A stretch of DNA of 26,399 nucleotides from UBA6136 sp041158345 (lineage in GTDB: Bacteria; Pseudomonadota; Gammaproteobacteria; Methylococcales; Methylococcaceae), in contig JBEBBO010000134.1 of the NCBI GenBank assembly GCA_041158345.1, positions 1 to 26,399 of the forward strand, in the 5' to 3' direction. The stretch's first letter is position 1; each line of letters opens with the position of its first letter. The notes beneath the pieces are model-generated. The model was not told the DNA's origin. It was given only the letters and a program-made list of their open reading frames with translations, and did not search any database. This document shows positions 1-7,570 of this stretch, one piece after another. Both the position numbers and the translations under genes were made by a program.

Positions 1-478
1 ATTTTCGAATCCGGTCCAAACTCGCCCAGAGGGCCTCTGCCGTTCCGCCGAGTAGCCTCCCGCAACCCAAGCCAAAAAGGGTATCACCGGCAAAGAGGGT
101 CTTTTGCTCCGGGAATCCATAAGCAACATGATGCGGGGTATGTCCAGAGACCTGGTGAACCTCGATGCGTGTCTCTCCGACGATGAGTTCCGAAAGATGC
201 CAGACATCCTGATCCAGTCCAGGAATTGGCTCTCCCGAAGCAGCCGCTCCGAAAATTTTTGCCCCATAACGGGCTTTGAGTTTCAGGTTGCCACCGACAT
301 GATCGCCATGCCAATGGGTATTAAGAATATGCGTGAGCGGCCAGCCGCGCTCATCAAGCGCTGCCTGAAGAGGATCCGCATCAGCTGGGTCCACCACCAG
401 GGTCCACGAGGCACTGGCATCCCGGACAATGACAGAATAATTGTCCTTAAGAAGTGGGATTTGCAAAAATTCAATCAT
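1..478 (-). CDS. gloB: Hydroxyacylglutathione hydrolase (glyoxalase II), C-terminus cut off
   Basis: Reading from an ATG at 478 to the window edge gives 159 residues with no stop. The protein is a metallo-beta-lactamase-fold hydrolase. It carries a THWHGDH metal-binding motif near residue 58, a GHTPHH segment near residue 113, and the stretch LFAGDTLFGLGCGR near residue 130, which is typical of glyoxalase II. The usual family motif is THHHxDH, so one non-ligand position is Trp here. The family hydrolyses S-D-lactoylglutathione to D-lactate and glutathione in the cytoplasm, the second step of methylglyoxal detoxification. About 100 C-terminal residues, including the substrate-binding helical domain, lie outside the window. 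The gene is divergent from the amino acid permease, with a 77-nt shared upstream region. The family call is strong; a related thioesterase of the same fold is the main alternative. Confidence 0.88.
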   Translation of the reverse strand, partial: MIEFLQIPLLKDNYSVIVRDASASWTLVVDPADADPLQAALDERGWPLTHILNTHWHGDHVGGNLKLKARYGAKIFGAAASGEPIPGLDQDVWHLSELIVGETRIEVHQVSGHTPHHVAYGFPEQKTLFAGDTLFGLGCGRLLGGTAEALWASLDRIRK

Positions 479-555
479 CGTTCCGATGTTAAAGTGAATG
501 CGATTGGAGCGCACCCCTTTCCACACACCGACAGAGACTCCCTGAGGACCCAACC

Positions 556-2091
556 ATGATTTTCTGGCGCATCAAACCGCTTGAAGCCATTCTCGAAACC
601 GCAGAAAAGAAGAGCCTTCACCGTTCACTGGGCCCCATTCAACTGACCTTGCTGGGGATTGGCGCCGTCATTGGGACCGGTATCTTTGTCCTGACGGCCG
701 AGGCAGCTCAAAAAGCCGGGCCGGGCATGATGCTGTCGTTTGTCCTAGCCGGGTTTGTTTGCGCCGTAGCTGCGCTTTGCTATGCCGAATTGACCGCGAT
801 GGTGCCGGTCTCCGGCTCTGCCTACACCTATACGTACGCGGTTCTGGGTGAAATGATTGCCTGGATGGTCGGATGGGCTTTGGTTCTGGAATACGCCGTC
901 GCGTCCAGCGCCGTCGCTGTTGGCTGGTCCGGCTATTTCGTCGGCCTTCTGGACCACTCGCTTGGAATCCATCTTCCAAAGGCCTTGACCAATGGCCCTT
1001 TTGCAGGGGGCATCATCAACTTGCCCGCAGTCCTCATCAGCTTTGCTGTCACTGGATTGCTGATGATAGGCACCAAGGAAAGTGCGACCGTGAATGCCTT
1101 CCTCGTTGGCGTCAAAATCGTCGCCTTGACCGCATTTATTGTGATTGCTCTTCCAGCCCTTAAGGAAGAGAACTTCCAGCCCTTCCTGCCGGCCGGGGGA
1201 AGCGGCGCGGTCGCTGCAGCGGCTTCGATCTTCTTTGCTTACGTCGGTTTTGATGCGGTCTCGACTGCTGCAGAGGAAACCCGGAACCCGCAACGCAATG
1301 TCCCAATTGGCCTGATCGGATCTTTGGCGATCTGTACGATCTTTTATCTGCTCGTCTCCGCTGGCGCGGTCGGCGCGATGGGCGCACAACCCCTCATGAA
1401 TGCGGTGGGCGCAACACTGGATCCCGGCTCAGCCGGAATGACCCAGCAGTGTGAAGCCTTGATCGCTCAAGGGCAGCATCCCTTGGTCTGCTCCAAGGAA
1501 GCCCTGGCCCAGGTACTGCGAGAAATCGGCTGGCCAAAGATCGGCAACCTTCTCGGCCTTGCGGCGTTCCTTGCCCTTCCTTCGGTCATCCTGATGCTGT
1601 TATTCGCTCAGACCCGCATCTTTTTTGTGATGGCCCGCGACGGTTTGCTCCCTGAGTTTCTCAGCCAGATTCATCCCACGTTCAAAACGCCCCACATCGT
1701 CACCCTCATCACAGGAGTTGGGGTCATGATTTCCGCAGCATTCTTCCCGGTGGGGCGTCTGGCTGACGTATCCAATTCAGGAACGCTCTTTGCGTTTTTT
1801 ATCGTTTCGGTGGCCGTCATGATCCTCAGAGTCACCGAAACCGACCGGCACCGCCCTTTCAAGACGCCAGCCATCTGGCTAGTCGCGCCGCTCGCCATGC
1901 TGGGATGCGTCATTCTGTTCCTTTACCTTCCTCGCGAAGCACAGCTGGTCTTCCCGATCTGGGGATCGCTGGGACTCGTTTTCTACTTCCTCTACGGTTA
2001 CCGAAAGAGCCATTTGGCGCCGGGGAGCCCGGCACAGCTCTCCCGGGAGGAACTAGAAGAGACGATCATCACCTCCGAAGAGGATGAATAA
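556..2091 (+). CDS. APC-superfamily amino acid permease (cationic amino acid transporter type)
   Basis: This 511-residue integral membrane protein has about 12 hydrophobic segments and the APC signature GIGAVIGTGIFVL near residue 35, followed by a Gly-rich second segment and a conserved FFAYVGFDAVSTAAEE stretch near residue 225. These features match the bacterial CAT-like branch (YfnA/YhdG-type) of amino acid/proton symporters in the inner membrane. The substrate cannot be read from the sequence. A loop at about residues 280-320 contains two cysteines (QQCE and LVCSK) that could form an external disulfide. A GAGGA ribosome site sits 7 nt before the ATG and supports the start. The C-terminal tail is acidic. 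The stop lies only 2 nt from the stop of the convergent hemE. Confidence 0.9.
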   Translation: MIFWRIKPLEAILETAEKKSLHRSLGPIQLTLLGIGAVIGTGIFVLTAEAAQKAGPGMMLSFVLAGFVCAVAALCYAELTAMVPVSGSAYTYTYAVLGEMIAWMVGWALVLEYAVASSAVAVGWSGYFVGLLDHSLGIHLPKALTNGPFAGGIINLPAVLISFAVTGLLMIGTKESATVNAFLVGVKIVALTAFIVIALPALKEENFQPFLPAGGSGAVAAAASIFFAYVGFDAVSTAAEETRNPQRNVPIGLIGSLAICTIFYLLVSAGAVGAMGAQPLMNAVGATLDPGSAGMTQQCEALIAQGQHPLVCSKEALAQVLREIGWPKIGNLLGLAAFLALPSVILMLLFAQTRIFFVMARDGLLPEFLSQIHPTFKTPHIVTLITGVGVMISAAFFPVGRLADVSNSGTLFAFFIVSVAVMILRVTETDRHRPFKTPAIWLVAPLAMLGCVILFLYLPREAQLVFPIWGSLGLVFYFLYGYRKSHLAPGSPAQLSREELEETIITSEEDE

Positions 2092-2093
2092 GC

Positions 2094-3164
2094 CTAGCTT
2101 TGGTGATATTGCGGACTGAGCGAGTGGACGGCCTCAATGAAGGCGCCCACATGCTCAGGTTTCACGTCGGGCCAGACCCCATGGCCCAGATTGAAGACGT
2201 GACCCGAACCCTGACCAAAGGAGGCCAGAATCCGCCCGACCTCATCCTGTAGCACAGGGATCGGGGCGTACAAGGCCTGCGGATCCAGATTTCCCTGAAG
2301 TGCCACCCGATTTCCCACTCGGGATCTCGCCTCACCAATTTCGGTCGTCCAGTCGAGTCCGAGAGCGTCATAACCGGAATCGGCCATGGTCTCAAGCCAT
2401 TGGCCTCCTCCTTTGGTGAAGAGAACCGCCGGGATTTTTTTGCCGTCACGAACCAGATTCAGTCCATCGCGAATTTTTTTAGCGTAGGCCAGTGAGAAAG
2501 CCTGATACTGATGAGGTGCCAGAATGCCACCCCAGGTATCAAAGACCATCACCGCATCGGCTCCGGCTGCAATTTGGGCATTGAGATAGCTGGTGACTGA
2601 ACGGGCGAGCACGTCCAACAGGCGATGCAAGACCTCAGGCTGTTCAAACAGCATGCCCTTGATCTTTCTAAACTCGCGCGTCCCCCGACCCTCGACCATA
2701 TAGGTTGCCAAAGTCCATGGACTTCCCGAGAAGCCGATCAGCGGCACTCTTCCCCTCAGTTCCTGTTTGATCAGGCGCACGGCGTCCACGACATAACGTA
2801 GATCCGTTTCAGGATCCGGCACACCGATTCGGTCGACGTCAGCCGCCGAGGTCACCGGACGTTGAAACTGAGGGCCCTCACCCTCCACAAACTCAAGACC
2901 CAGCCCCATGGCATCCGGAATGGTCAGGATGTCCGAAAAAAGAATCGCGGCATCCAGACGGTAACGGTCGAGGGGCTGCAAGGTCACCTCACACGCCAAC
3001 TCAGGGGACGTGCAGAGGTTCATGAAACTCCCTGCCTGCTGACGAACTCGGCGATATTCCGGAAGATAACGACCTGCCTGCCGCATCATCCAAACCGGTG
3101 TCCGCTCGACAGGTTGTCTTAACAGTGCACGAAGGAAAACATCGTTCTGGAGTTCAGTATTCAT
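2094..3164 (-). CDS. hemE: Uroporphyrinogen decarboxylase
   Basis: The 356-residue product is full length for HemE. It has the N-terminal signature MMRQAGRYLPEYR (residues 26-38), the substrate-pocket segment ILFSDILTIPDAMG with its key Asp, the GFSGSPWTLATYM segment, and the C-terminal NLGHGVWP motif. The enzyme decarboxylates the four acetate side chains of uroporphyrinogen III to give coproporphyrinogen III in cytoplasmic haem synthesis. It lies 77 nt downstream of aroB on the same strand and may be co-transcribed with aroK-aroB, although no strong Shine-Dalgarno precedes the ATG at 3164. Its 3' end abuts the convergent permease, so no separate terminator fits between them. Confidence 0.97.
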   Translation of the reverse strand: MNTELQNDVFLRALLRQPVERTPVWMMRQAGRYLPEYRRVRQQAGSFMNLCTSPELACEVTLQPLDRYRLDAAILFSDILTIPDAMGLGLEFVEGEGPQFQRPVTSAADVDRIGVPDPETDLRYVVDAVRLIKQELRGRVPLIGFSGSPWTLATYMVEGRGTREFRKIKGMLFEQPEVLHRLLDVLARSVTSYLNAQIAAGADAVMVFDTWGGILAPHQYQAFSLAYAKKIRDGLNLVRDGKKIPAVLFTKGGGQWLETMADSGYDALGLDWTTEIGEARSRVGNRVALQGNLDPQALYAPIPVLQDEVGRILASFGQGSGHVFNLGHGVWPDVKPEHVGAFIEAVHSLSPQYHQS

Positions 3165-3241
3165 AGTTTGTTAGATGTCCCTAGAAGAATCAGGGAAAAG
3201 ATTGGGTTGTCTGAGCTTCGTCTGGCGGACCAACGGATCAA

Positions 3242-4324
3242 TCAGTCTCGGCCATAATGTTCAAGGGTTTGACGAAGTGCACTCACGTCCACACTCATTG
3301 GCAAGGTCGCTTCACCCAGCGCCTTTAACAAAATGACGCGCAGTTGTCCTTCGACATTCTTTTTATCAACCGCCATGTGAGTCAGGAAATCATCGGCGCC
3401 GAGCGATGCCGGGGGTCGAACCGGCAGCAATGCGCGCTCGAGAATGGAAATCACCCGTGCCACATCGACAGTCTGAAGGAATCCCAGACGTTCTGAGAGA
3501 TCTGCCGCCTGACAGGTGCCAATCGCCACGGCTTCGCCATGCAGAATCGCACCATAACCCATGCCGGTTTCCACGGCATGGCCAAAGGTATGACCGAGAT
3601 TCAATGTGGCCCGCTCACCAGTCTCACGCTCATCCCGAGCGACAACTTCGGCCTTGTTACGACAGGATCTCTCTACCGCTTCAGCGAGTGCTTCCCCATC
3701 CCGCCCCACCAGGGTTTCGATATGGGACTCCAGCCACTCAAGAAAAGGCTGGTCGCGGATCAAGCCGTATTTGATCACCTCTGCAAGGCCGGCTGAGAGC
3801 TCCCGGTCTTCCAGCGTATCCAGCGTACTCATATCTGCAATGACACACTTCGGCTGATAGAAAGCGCCAATCATGTTCTTACCGCGCGGATGATTCACCG
3901 CCGTCTTGCCGCCGACGGAGGAGTCCACCTGGGACAGCAAAGTCGTTGGAACTTGGACAAAGGGAATGCCACGCTGATAGGTCGCCGCAACGAATCCACC
4001 CAGATCGCCGATGACGCCGCCCCCCAATGCAATGAGGTGCGCCGTTCGGCTGAAGCGGCGCGCCAGAAGCTCCTCATACACGGCATCGGCAGATTCCAGC
4101 GTCTTGTACTTTTCACCGTCCGGGAGGACGACGACCGCAACGTCCCGACCTTCAAAGTGCGCCTTGACTCGGTCCAGATACAGGGGCGCCACTCGGTCGT
4201 TGGTCACGATCAGGACCTGACGAGAATCCACATGGCGATGAAAAAGTTCGGCCTCATCCAGAAGGTGTTGACCGATATAGATGGGATAGCTTCGTTCCTG
4301 AAGCTCAACTGTCAGAGTTCTCAT
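3242..4324 (-). CDS. aroB: 3-dehydroquinate synthase
   Basis: This 360-residue cytoplasmic enzyme uses NAD and a divalent metal to convert 3-deoxy-D-arabino-heptulosonate 7-phosphate to 3-dehydroquinate, the second step of the shikimate pathway. Visible family motifs include LPDGEKYKTLES, the dinucleotide-binding GGGVIGDLGGFVAATYQRG, the VDSSVGGKTAVN segment, and the metal-ligand region LNLGHTFGHAVE with HGEAVAIG. The length is normal. It follows aroK by 5 nt (start ATG at 4324), the classic aroK-aroB operon. No clear ribosome site is visible before the ATG, so translational coupling to aroK is likely. Confidence 0.98.
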   Translation of the reverse strand: MRTLTVELQERSYPIYIGQHLLDEAELFHRHVDSRQVLIVTNDRVAPLYLDRVKAHFEGRDVAVVVLPDGEKYKTLESADAVYEELLARRFSRTAHLIALGGGVIGDLGGFVAATYQRGIPFVQVPTTLLSQVDSSVGGKTAVNHPRGKNMIGAFYQPKCVIADMSTLDTLEDRELSAGLAEVIKYGLIRDQPFLEWLESHIETLVGRDGEALAEAVERSCRNKAEVVARDERETGERATLNLGHTFGHAVETGMGYGAILHGEAVAIGTCQAADLSERLGFLQTVDVARVISILERALLPVRPPASLGADDFLTHMAVDKKNVEGQLRVILLKALGEATLPMSVDVSALRQTLEHYGRD

Positions 4325-4329
4325 AGCAA

Positions 4330-4863
4330 TTAATATTTCGGCGTATTGGCCTTTTCATGGGCCTTGAGGATCTGCCGAACCAAGGTTCGACTGGAGGCAG
4401 TGCCCGTATCGATGACAAAGTCTGCAACCCGACGATAAATCGGCTCGCGAATTTCAAAGAGTTCCGTCAATCGCTGACGAGGGTCCTCAGTCTGTAACAA
4501 CGGCCGGTTTGTATCCTTGTGGGTTCGCTCGAGCTGCTTGTCGACGGGGCAATGCAGGTAGACAACAAAACCGCGGTCCTTAAGACAACGTTGATTTTCG
4601 GGCAAAAGAATCGATCCGCCCCCGGTGGCCAGAACAACACCGTTAAGGCAGGTCAATTCATCAATGGCTTCCGCTTCACGCCGCCGAAAACCCGCTTCCC
4701 CTTCATATTCGAAAATCAGGGGAATCGTCACGCCGGTCTTGCGTTCAATTTCCTTATCGCTGTCGACAAAATCAACGCTCAAGGCCTTGGCTAGCAAGCG
4801 ACCGATGGTGCTCTTCCCCGCTCCCATCGGACCGATCAGAAAGATACTGTTAAATTTGGCCAT
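4330..4863 (-). CDS. aroK: Shikimate kinase
   Basis: The 177-residue product phosphorylates shikimate with ATP to shikimate 3-phosphate. It has a P-loop, GPMGAGKSTIGR, at about residues 11-22. It also has the shikimate-binding residues DSDKEIE and GFRRREAEA, the GGG segment (ATGGGSILL), and the lid sequence TNRPLL. Length and motif order are those of the AroK/AroL family. It is the first gene of a likely aroK-aroB-hemE unit. That unit must start from its own promoter, because a strong terminator lies upstream at 4957-4987. The 93 nt between terminator and start hold no promoter that I can place with confidence. Confidence 0.97.
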   Translation of the reverse strand: MAKFNSIFLIGPMGAGKSTIGRLLAKALSVDFVDSDKEIERKTGVTIPLIFEYEGEAGFRRREAEAIDELTCLNGVVLATGGGSILLPENQRCLKDRGFVVYLHCPVDKQLERTHKDTNRPLLQTEDPRQRLTELFEIREPIYRRVADFVIDTGTASSRTLVRQILKAHEKANTPKY

Positions 4864-4956
4864 GACCCGTTATTTTCGAAATTTTTCGATCATAACACGG
4901 GCGCCCTCAACTCCTTGAGCCTAGCGAGACGCCACCAGAAGAATTCCATTTTTACG

Positions 4957-4987
4957 AAAAAAACCGGGCACTGGGCCCGGTTTTTTT
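4957..4987. terminator. Bidirectional rho-independent terminator
   Basis: A 6-bp GC stem (CCGGGC at 4964-4969 with GCCCGG at 4975-4980, 5-nt loop) is flanked by seven A on the left and seven T on the right, so it gives a U-tract on either strand and the A/T runs can extend the stem. It lies 15 nt after the parvulin stop codon on the minus strand. It should end the yciB-yciI-bolA-parvulin transcript and insulate aroK. Confidence 0.92.
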
Positions 4988-5001
4988 CCGCTGATGAAAG
5001 A

Positions 5002-5910
5002 TCAGGGCTTGGGTGCCGGTGCCGGTACCGCTGCCGGAGCAGGGGCTGCATCCTTGGCCGGTGCAGCGGCCGGGGCCGGAGCAGCTGCTGCGGCAGGGGC
5101 CTTGCGATCAATCTTGGCCTTGGCCTGAAGTGCACTGATTTTGTCCTGCAACTTCTTGGTCTGAACCATGCTCTTCAACTGATCCTTGACGGCATCAAAG
5201 GGCGGCGGAGCCTGCTCGCGTGATTCTTCGCGCGTAATGATGTGCCAGCCAAACTGAGACTGAACCGGCGTCTGGGTCGTTTCGCCGTTCTTCAGGGCGA
5301 CAACGGCATTCGAGAAAGGCTCGACCATCTGCTGTGGATTGAACCAACCCAGTTCGCCACCCTTGTCTTTGGAGCCCGGATCCTTTGAAAACTTCTTGGC
5401 CAAGGCCTCAAACTTTTCACCCTTACCCAGCTTTGCAATGATGTCCTTGGCTTCAGCTTCGCTATCAACCAGGATGTGGCGCGCGCGATATTCGGTCTTC
5501 TGCATCGGGCCCACGCGATCGTCATATTCCTTCTTGAGATCCGCATCGGTCACTTCGGCACTTTCGATGAAGACTTCCGCAGCCGCTTGAGAGAGCAGCA
5601 TGCGTTCTGCATTTTCGATCTTGGCGGCCAGTTTCTGATCCTTGATGGCATCAGAGGTCACCAGATCCTGGCTGAGGAGTTCGCGCTTGATCAGTTCATC
5701 GACGATCTTTTCATCTGGAATCTTGTTTTCACCACGGCGCTCATTGACTTCCTCTGCGAGGATATCGAAAGAGGCCTTGCTGATCGGCTTGCCATTCACG
5801 GTTGCAATCACATCACCAGTGGCGACGATCTTGGGTTGGGTGTCTGACTTGCCGCAAGCCGTTGCAACAACGGCAACGGCTACCGCCGCAGCGAGAGTGC
5901 TGATCTTCAT
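5002..5910 (-). CDS. Lipoprotein parvulin-type peptidyl-prolyl isomerase (PpiC/PrsA-like)
   Basis: The 302-residue product has a signal peptide ending in a lipobox-like VATAC, with the lipidated Cys at residue 19, so it is probably a periplasm-facing lipoprotein. A SurA-N-like helical region (about 35-120) is followed by a parvulin domain (about 128-225) with ARHILV, the segment FSKDPGSKDKGGELGWF, and FGWHII, all typical of PpiC/SurA chaperone-isomerases acting on secreted proteins. The last 35 or so residues are a low-complexity Ala/Pro tail with a few Lys. I chose the ATG at 5910 over the one at 5919: AAGGA at 5920-5924 is 9 nt from 5910 but touches 5919. It follows bolA by 26 nt and ends at a strong terminator. 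Confidence 0.93.
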   Translation of the reverse strand: MKISTLAAAVAVAVVATACGKSDTQPKIVATGDVIATVNGKPISKASFDILAEEVNERRGENKIPDEKIVDELIKRELLSQDLVTSDAIKDQKLAAKIENAERMLLSQAAAEVFIESAEVTDADLKKEYDDRVGPMQKTEYRARHILVDSEAEAKDIIAKLGKGEKFEALAKKFSKDPGSKDKGGELGWFNPQQMVEPFSNAVVALKNGETTQTPVQSQFGWHIITREESREQAPPPFDAVKDQLKSMVQTKKLQDKISALQAKAKIDRKAPAAAAAPAPAAAPAKDAAPAPAAVPAPAPKP

Positions 5911-5936
5911 AACTGTCATTCCTTTATGGGGTTGGG

Positions 5937-6212
5937 TTAATGAACTTCATCGGGTGTATGCGCCTTGATGATCAAGGCATGGATATCGGTCTGCATCAGG
6001 CTTCCAAGTGCCCGATAAACCATCTGGTGACGCTGGACGAGAGTCTTTCCAGCAAAAAGGCTGCTCACGATCAAAACGGAGTAATGCCCGCCCCCGTGAT
6101 GCGCCGCTCCGGCATGGCCCGCATGGGCAGCCGAATCGTCATGAATTTCAAGTGCCGTGGGCGTCAATTCAGCCTCAAGGCTGGCTCGGATACGGTCAAT
6201 GCGCTCACTCAT
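5937..6212 (-). CDS. bolA: BolA family protein
   Basis: This 91-residue protein has the BolA core: an N-terminal helix (RIDRIRASLEAEL), the SVLIVSSLFAGK strand-loop, the RHQMVYRALGSLM helix, and a C-terminal HALIIKAHTPDE strand. BolA proteins pair with monothiol glutaredoxins, bind [2Fe-2S] clusters, and link iron status to transcription and envelope shape. The loop before the first core strand is rich in His, Gly and Ala (residues 29-43), extending the usual HAGH-type loop that carries cluster ligands. Its ATG overlaps the yciI stop by 4 nt (ATGA), so the two are translationally coupled. The call as BolA rather than IbaG rests on the RHxxVY and HALxIKAHTP segments. Confidence 0.95.
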   Translation of the reverse strand: MSERIDRIRASLEAELTPTALEIHDDSAAHAGHAGAAHHGGGHYSVLIVSSLFAGKTLVQRHQMVYRALGSLMQTDIHALIIKAHTPDEVH

Positions 6213-6511
6213 TGGGGAAAAACCTGCTTGAAGGGTTTGATGGTGACATGGTCATACACACCAGCAGCCACATAGGGATCGAGCTGTGCCCAACTCTGTG
6301 CGGCCGCCAGAGTCTCGAATTCAGCCACAATGAGACTGCCAGTGAAGCCCATGGGGCCCGGTGATTCAGCTTCTACCGAAGGGAAAGGACCCGCTAGAAC
6401 CAGGCGCCCCTCTGACTGAAGCTGCTCCAGTCTTGCAAGATGGTCAGGCCGAGCGGCCAGGCGAAGCTCGAGACTATTTGGACGATCTTCGGCAACAATG
6501 GCAAACAGCAT
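6209..6511 (-). CDS. yciI: YciI family protein
   Basis: The 100-residue cytoplasmic protein has the YciI dimeric alpha/beta-barrel pattern: an N-terminal strand (MLFAIVAED), R...HL..L..L...G.L..AGPF, a GSLIVAEF strand, and the D-P-Y-V-A-A-G-V-Y motif with a conserved Asp and a basic C-terminal strand. The biochemical role of YciI is not settled. I chose the ATG at 6511 over a TTG at 6514: AAGGA lies 7 nt from the ATG and only 4 from the TTG. It follows yciB directly (stop at 6515-6517) and overlaps bolA, in the common yciB-yciI-bolA arrangement. Confidence 0.93.
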   Translation of the reverse strand: MLFAIVAEDRPNSLELRLAARPDHLARLEQLQSEGRLVLAGPFPSVEAESPGPMGFTGSLIVAEFETLAAAQSWAQLDPYVAAGVYDHVTIKPFKQVFPQ

Positions 6512-6514
6512 CAA

Positions 6515-7060
6515 TCAATCCTTCGCTGGCGTTTCAGTGGGCATGTGCTTGGCTAAAAAGAAAGACTGCAGAAGCACGAACGCAAAGGTGAGCCCCAGCA
6601 TGCCAAAGAGCTTGAAGTTGACCCACACGCTTTCCTCATAATTGAAAGCGACATAGAGATTGACGCCACCAATCACTACGAAATAAAGCGTCCAGGCGAG
6701 GTTAAGCCGCCGCCAGATAGCCGCAGGGAGGACGAGCTGACTTCCCATCATGCGCTGAATAATCGGCGCATTTCCGATCCACTGGCTGCCGAGAAAAACA
6801 ACCGCAAAAAGCCAGTTGAGGACGGTGGGTTTCCATTTAATGAATGTCGGATCGCGAAGGAACCAAGTTGCACCGCCGAACACCACAATCAGAACCAAAG
6901 AGACCAAGTGCATGGTTTCAAACCGTCGGGTTCTGAGCCAGGTATAGCCCACCTGGAGCACGGCCCCAACCATCGCAGCCAGAGTGGCCACATAGATATC
7001 CGCCATTTTATAGGCGGCAAAAAAGAGCACGATCGGAAAGAAATCGACCAGTAGTTTCAT
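6515..7060 (-). CDS. yciB: Inner membrane septation protein A family (YciB/IspZ)
   Basis: The 181-residue product has about five transmembrane helices and begins with MKLLVDFFPIVLFFAAYK, the conserved N-terminus of YciB/IspZ. Other recognisable segments are KWKPTVLNWLFA, IQRMMG with LNLAWTLYF, and WVNFKLFGMLG near the C-terminus. Family members sit in the inner membrane and affect cell-envelope integrity and division; a precise reaction is not known. It is the first gene of a minus-strand unit with yciI, bolA and the lipoprotein parvulin. A perfect TATAAT on the minus strand at 7187-7192 could be its promoter, giving a leader of about 120 nt. Confidence 0.95.
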   Translation of the reverse strand: MKLLVDFFPIVLFFAAYKMADIYVATLAAMVGAVLQVGYTWLRTRRFETMHLVSLVLIVVFGGATWFLRDPTFIKWKPTVLNWLFAVVFLGSQWIGNAPIIQRMMGSQLVLPAAIWRRLNLAWTLYFVVIGGVNLYVAFNYEESVWVNFKLFGMLGLTFAFVLLQSFFLAKHMPTETPAKD

Positions 7061-7174
7061 GGCGTTGGGAGGTTCAATCGTCGACAGATGGCTAGAGTTC
7101 CGACTTTCACGATCCGAAAGTCAGGTTGCACTTAATTGCGGACTTCGTTCACGGGGAGCCGTTCCCGGGTCCTG

Positions 7175-7180
7175 TATACT
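7175..7180 (+). promoter_or_regulatory. Possible -10 element for the DUF1244-nagZ transcript
   Basis: TATACT matches the sigma-70 -10 consensus at five of six positions and lies about 70 nt before the DUF1244 start. No good -35 hexamer is found 16-18 nt upstream, so this is only a candidate. The element sits a few bases from an opposite-strand TATAAT. Confidence 0.35.
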
Positions 7181-7186
7181 TTCGCC

Positions 7187-7192
7187 ATTATA
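7187..7192 (-). promoter_or_regulatory. Possible -10 element for the yciB transcript
   Basis: Read on the minus strand this is a perfect TATAAT inside the divergent yciB/DUF1244 gap. The -35 region (about 7210-7215) reads GAAATG, which is weak. If used, it would overlap the opposite promoter candidate at 7175-7180, so the two transcripts could compete for polymerase. Confidence 0.4.
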
Positions 7193-7251
7193 ACCCAGTT
7201 GGATCTGGACATTTCCTTGTTAGATGGCCACCGCGCCCACCAATCAACCCG

Positions 7252-7560
7252 ATGGACACCCAGCAACGCACCGAAATTGAAGCCGCCGCCTTCCGGCGCC
7301 TCGTTGAACACCTTCAAACCCACACGGAGGTTCAGAACATCGAGTTGATGCTGACCGCCGATTTTTGTCGCAATTGCCTGGCCAAGTGGTATGCCGCAGC
7401 AGCCAAAGACCGGGGCATCGAAACGGATTACGAAGAGGCGCTTGTGGCTGTCTACGGCATGCCATACGGCGATTGGAAAGCGCAGCACCAGAAAGAAGCG
7501 ACACCCGAACAACTCGAAGCCTTCAAGCGCCGGCAGGCGCAGCAGGCCCAACAACAGTAG
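7252..7560 (+). CDS. DUF1244 family protein
   Basis: The 102-residue product carries the DUF1244 core: VQNIELMLTADFCRNCLAKWY, followed by AAAKDRGIE and YGMPYGDWK. The CRNC pair is conserved in the family and could bind metal or be redox active, but no function is established. I started at the ATG at 7252 because family similarity begins just after it. An in-frame extension upstream would run through the likely promoter at 7175-7180. The C-terminus is Gln-rich. It lies 10 nt upstream of nagZ on the same strand. Confidence 0.85.
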   Translation: MDTQQRTEIEAAAFRRLVEHLQTHTEVQNIELMLTADFCRNCLAKWYAAAAKDRGIETDYEEALVAVYGMPYGDWKAQHQKEATPEQLEAFKRRQAQQAQQQ

Positions 7561-7570
7561 GCGCCAGAAG

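Noticed and set aside
280..480. 63-residue minus-strand open frame ending near 283
   Set aside because: It is an out-of-frame shadow of the partial glyoxalase II, whose frame stays open to the window edge with clear metal-binding motifs.
745..1389. 214-residue open frame on the minus strand
   Set aside because: It lies wholly inside the permease gene, has biased charged composition, no family motif, and is a shadow of the plus-strand codons.
3165..3241. CAGAC direct repeat and short CCCT/AGGG pairing between aroB and hemE
   Set aside because: The matches are 4-5 bases, within chance expectation for a 77-nt gap, and no leader structure can be drawn.
7391..7570. Longer N-terminus for NagZ
   Set aside because: The extension overlaps the DUF1244 gene in another frame and is Arg/Ser/Lys-rich without similarity to NagZ; the ATG at 7571 fits the family length.
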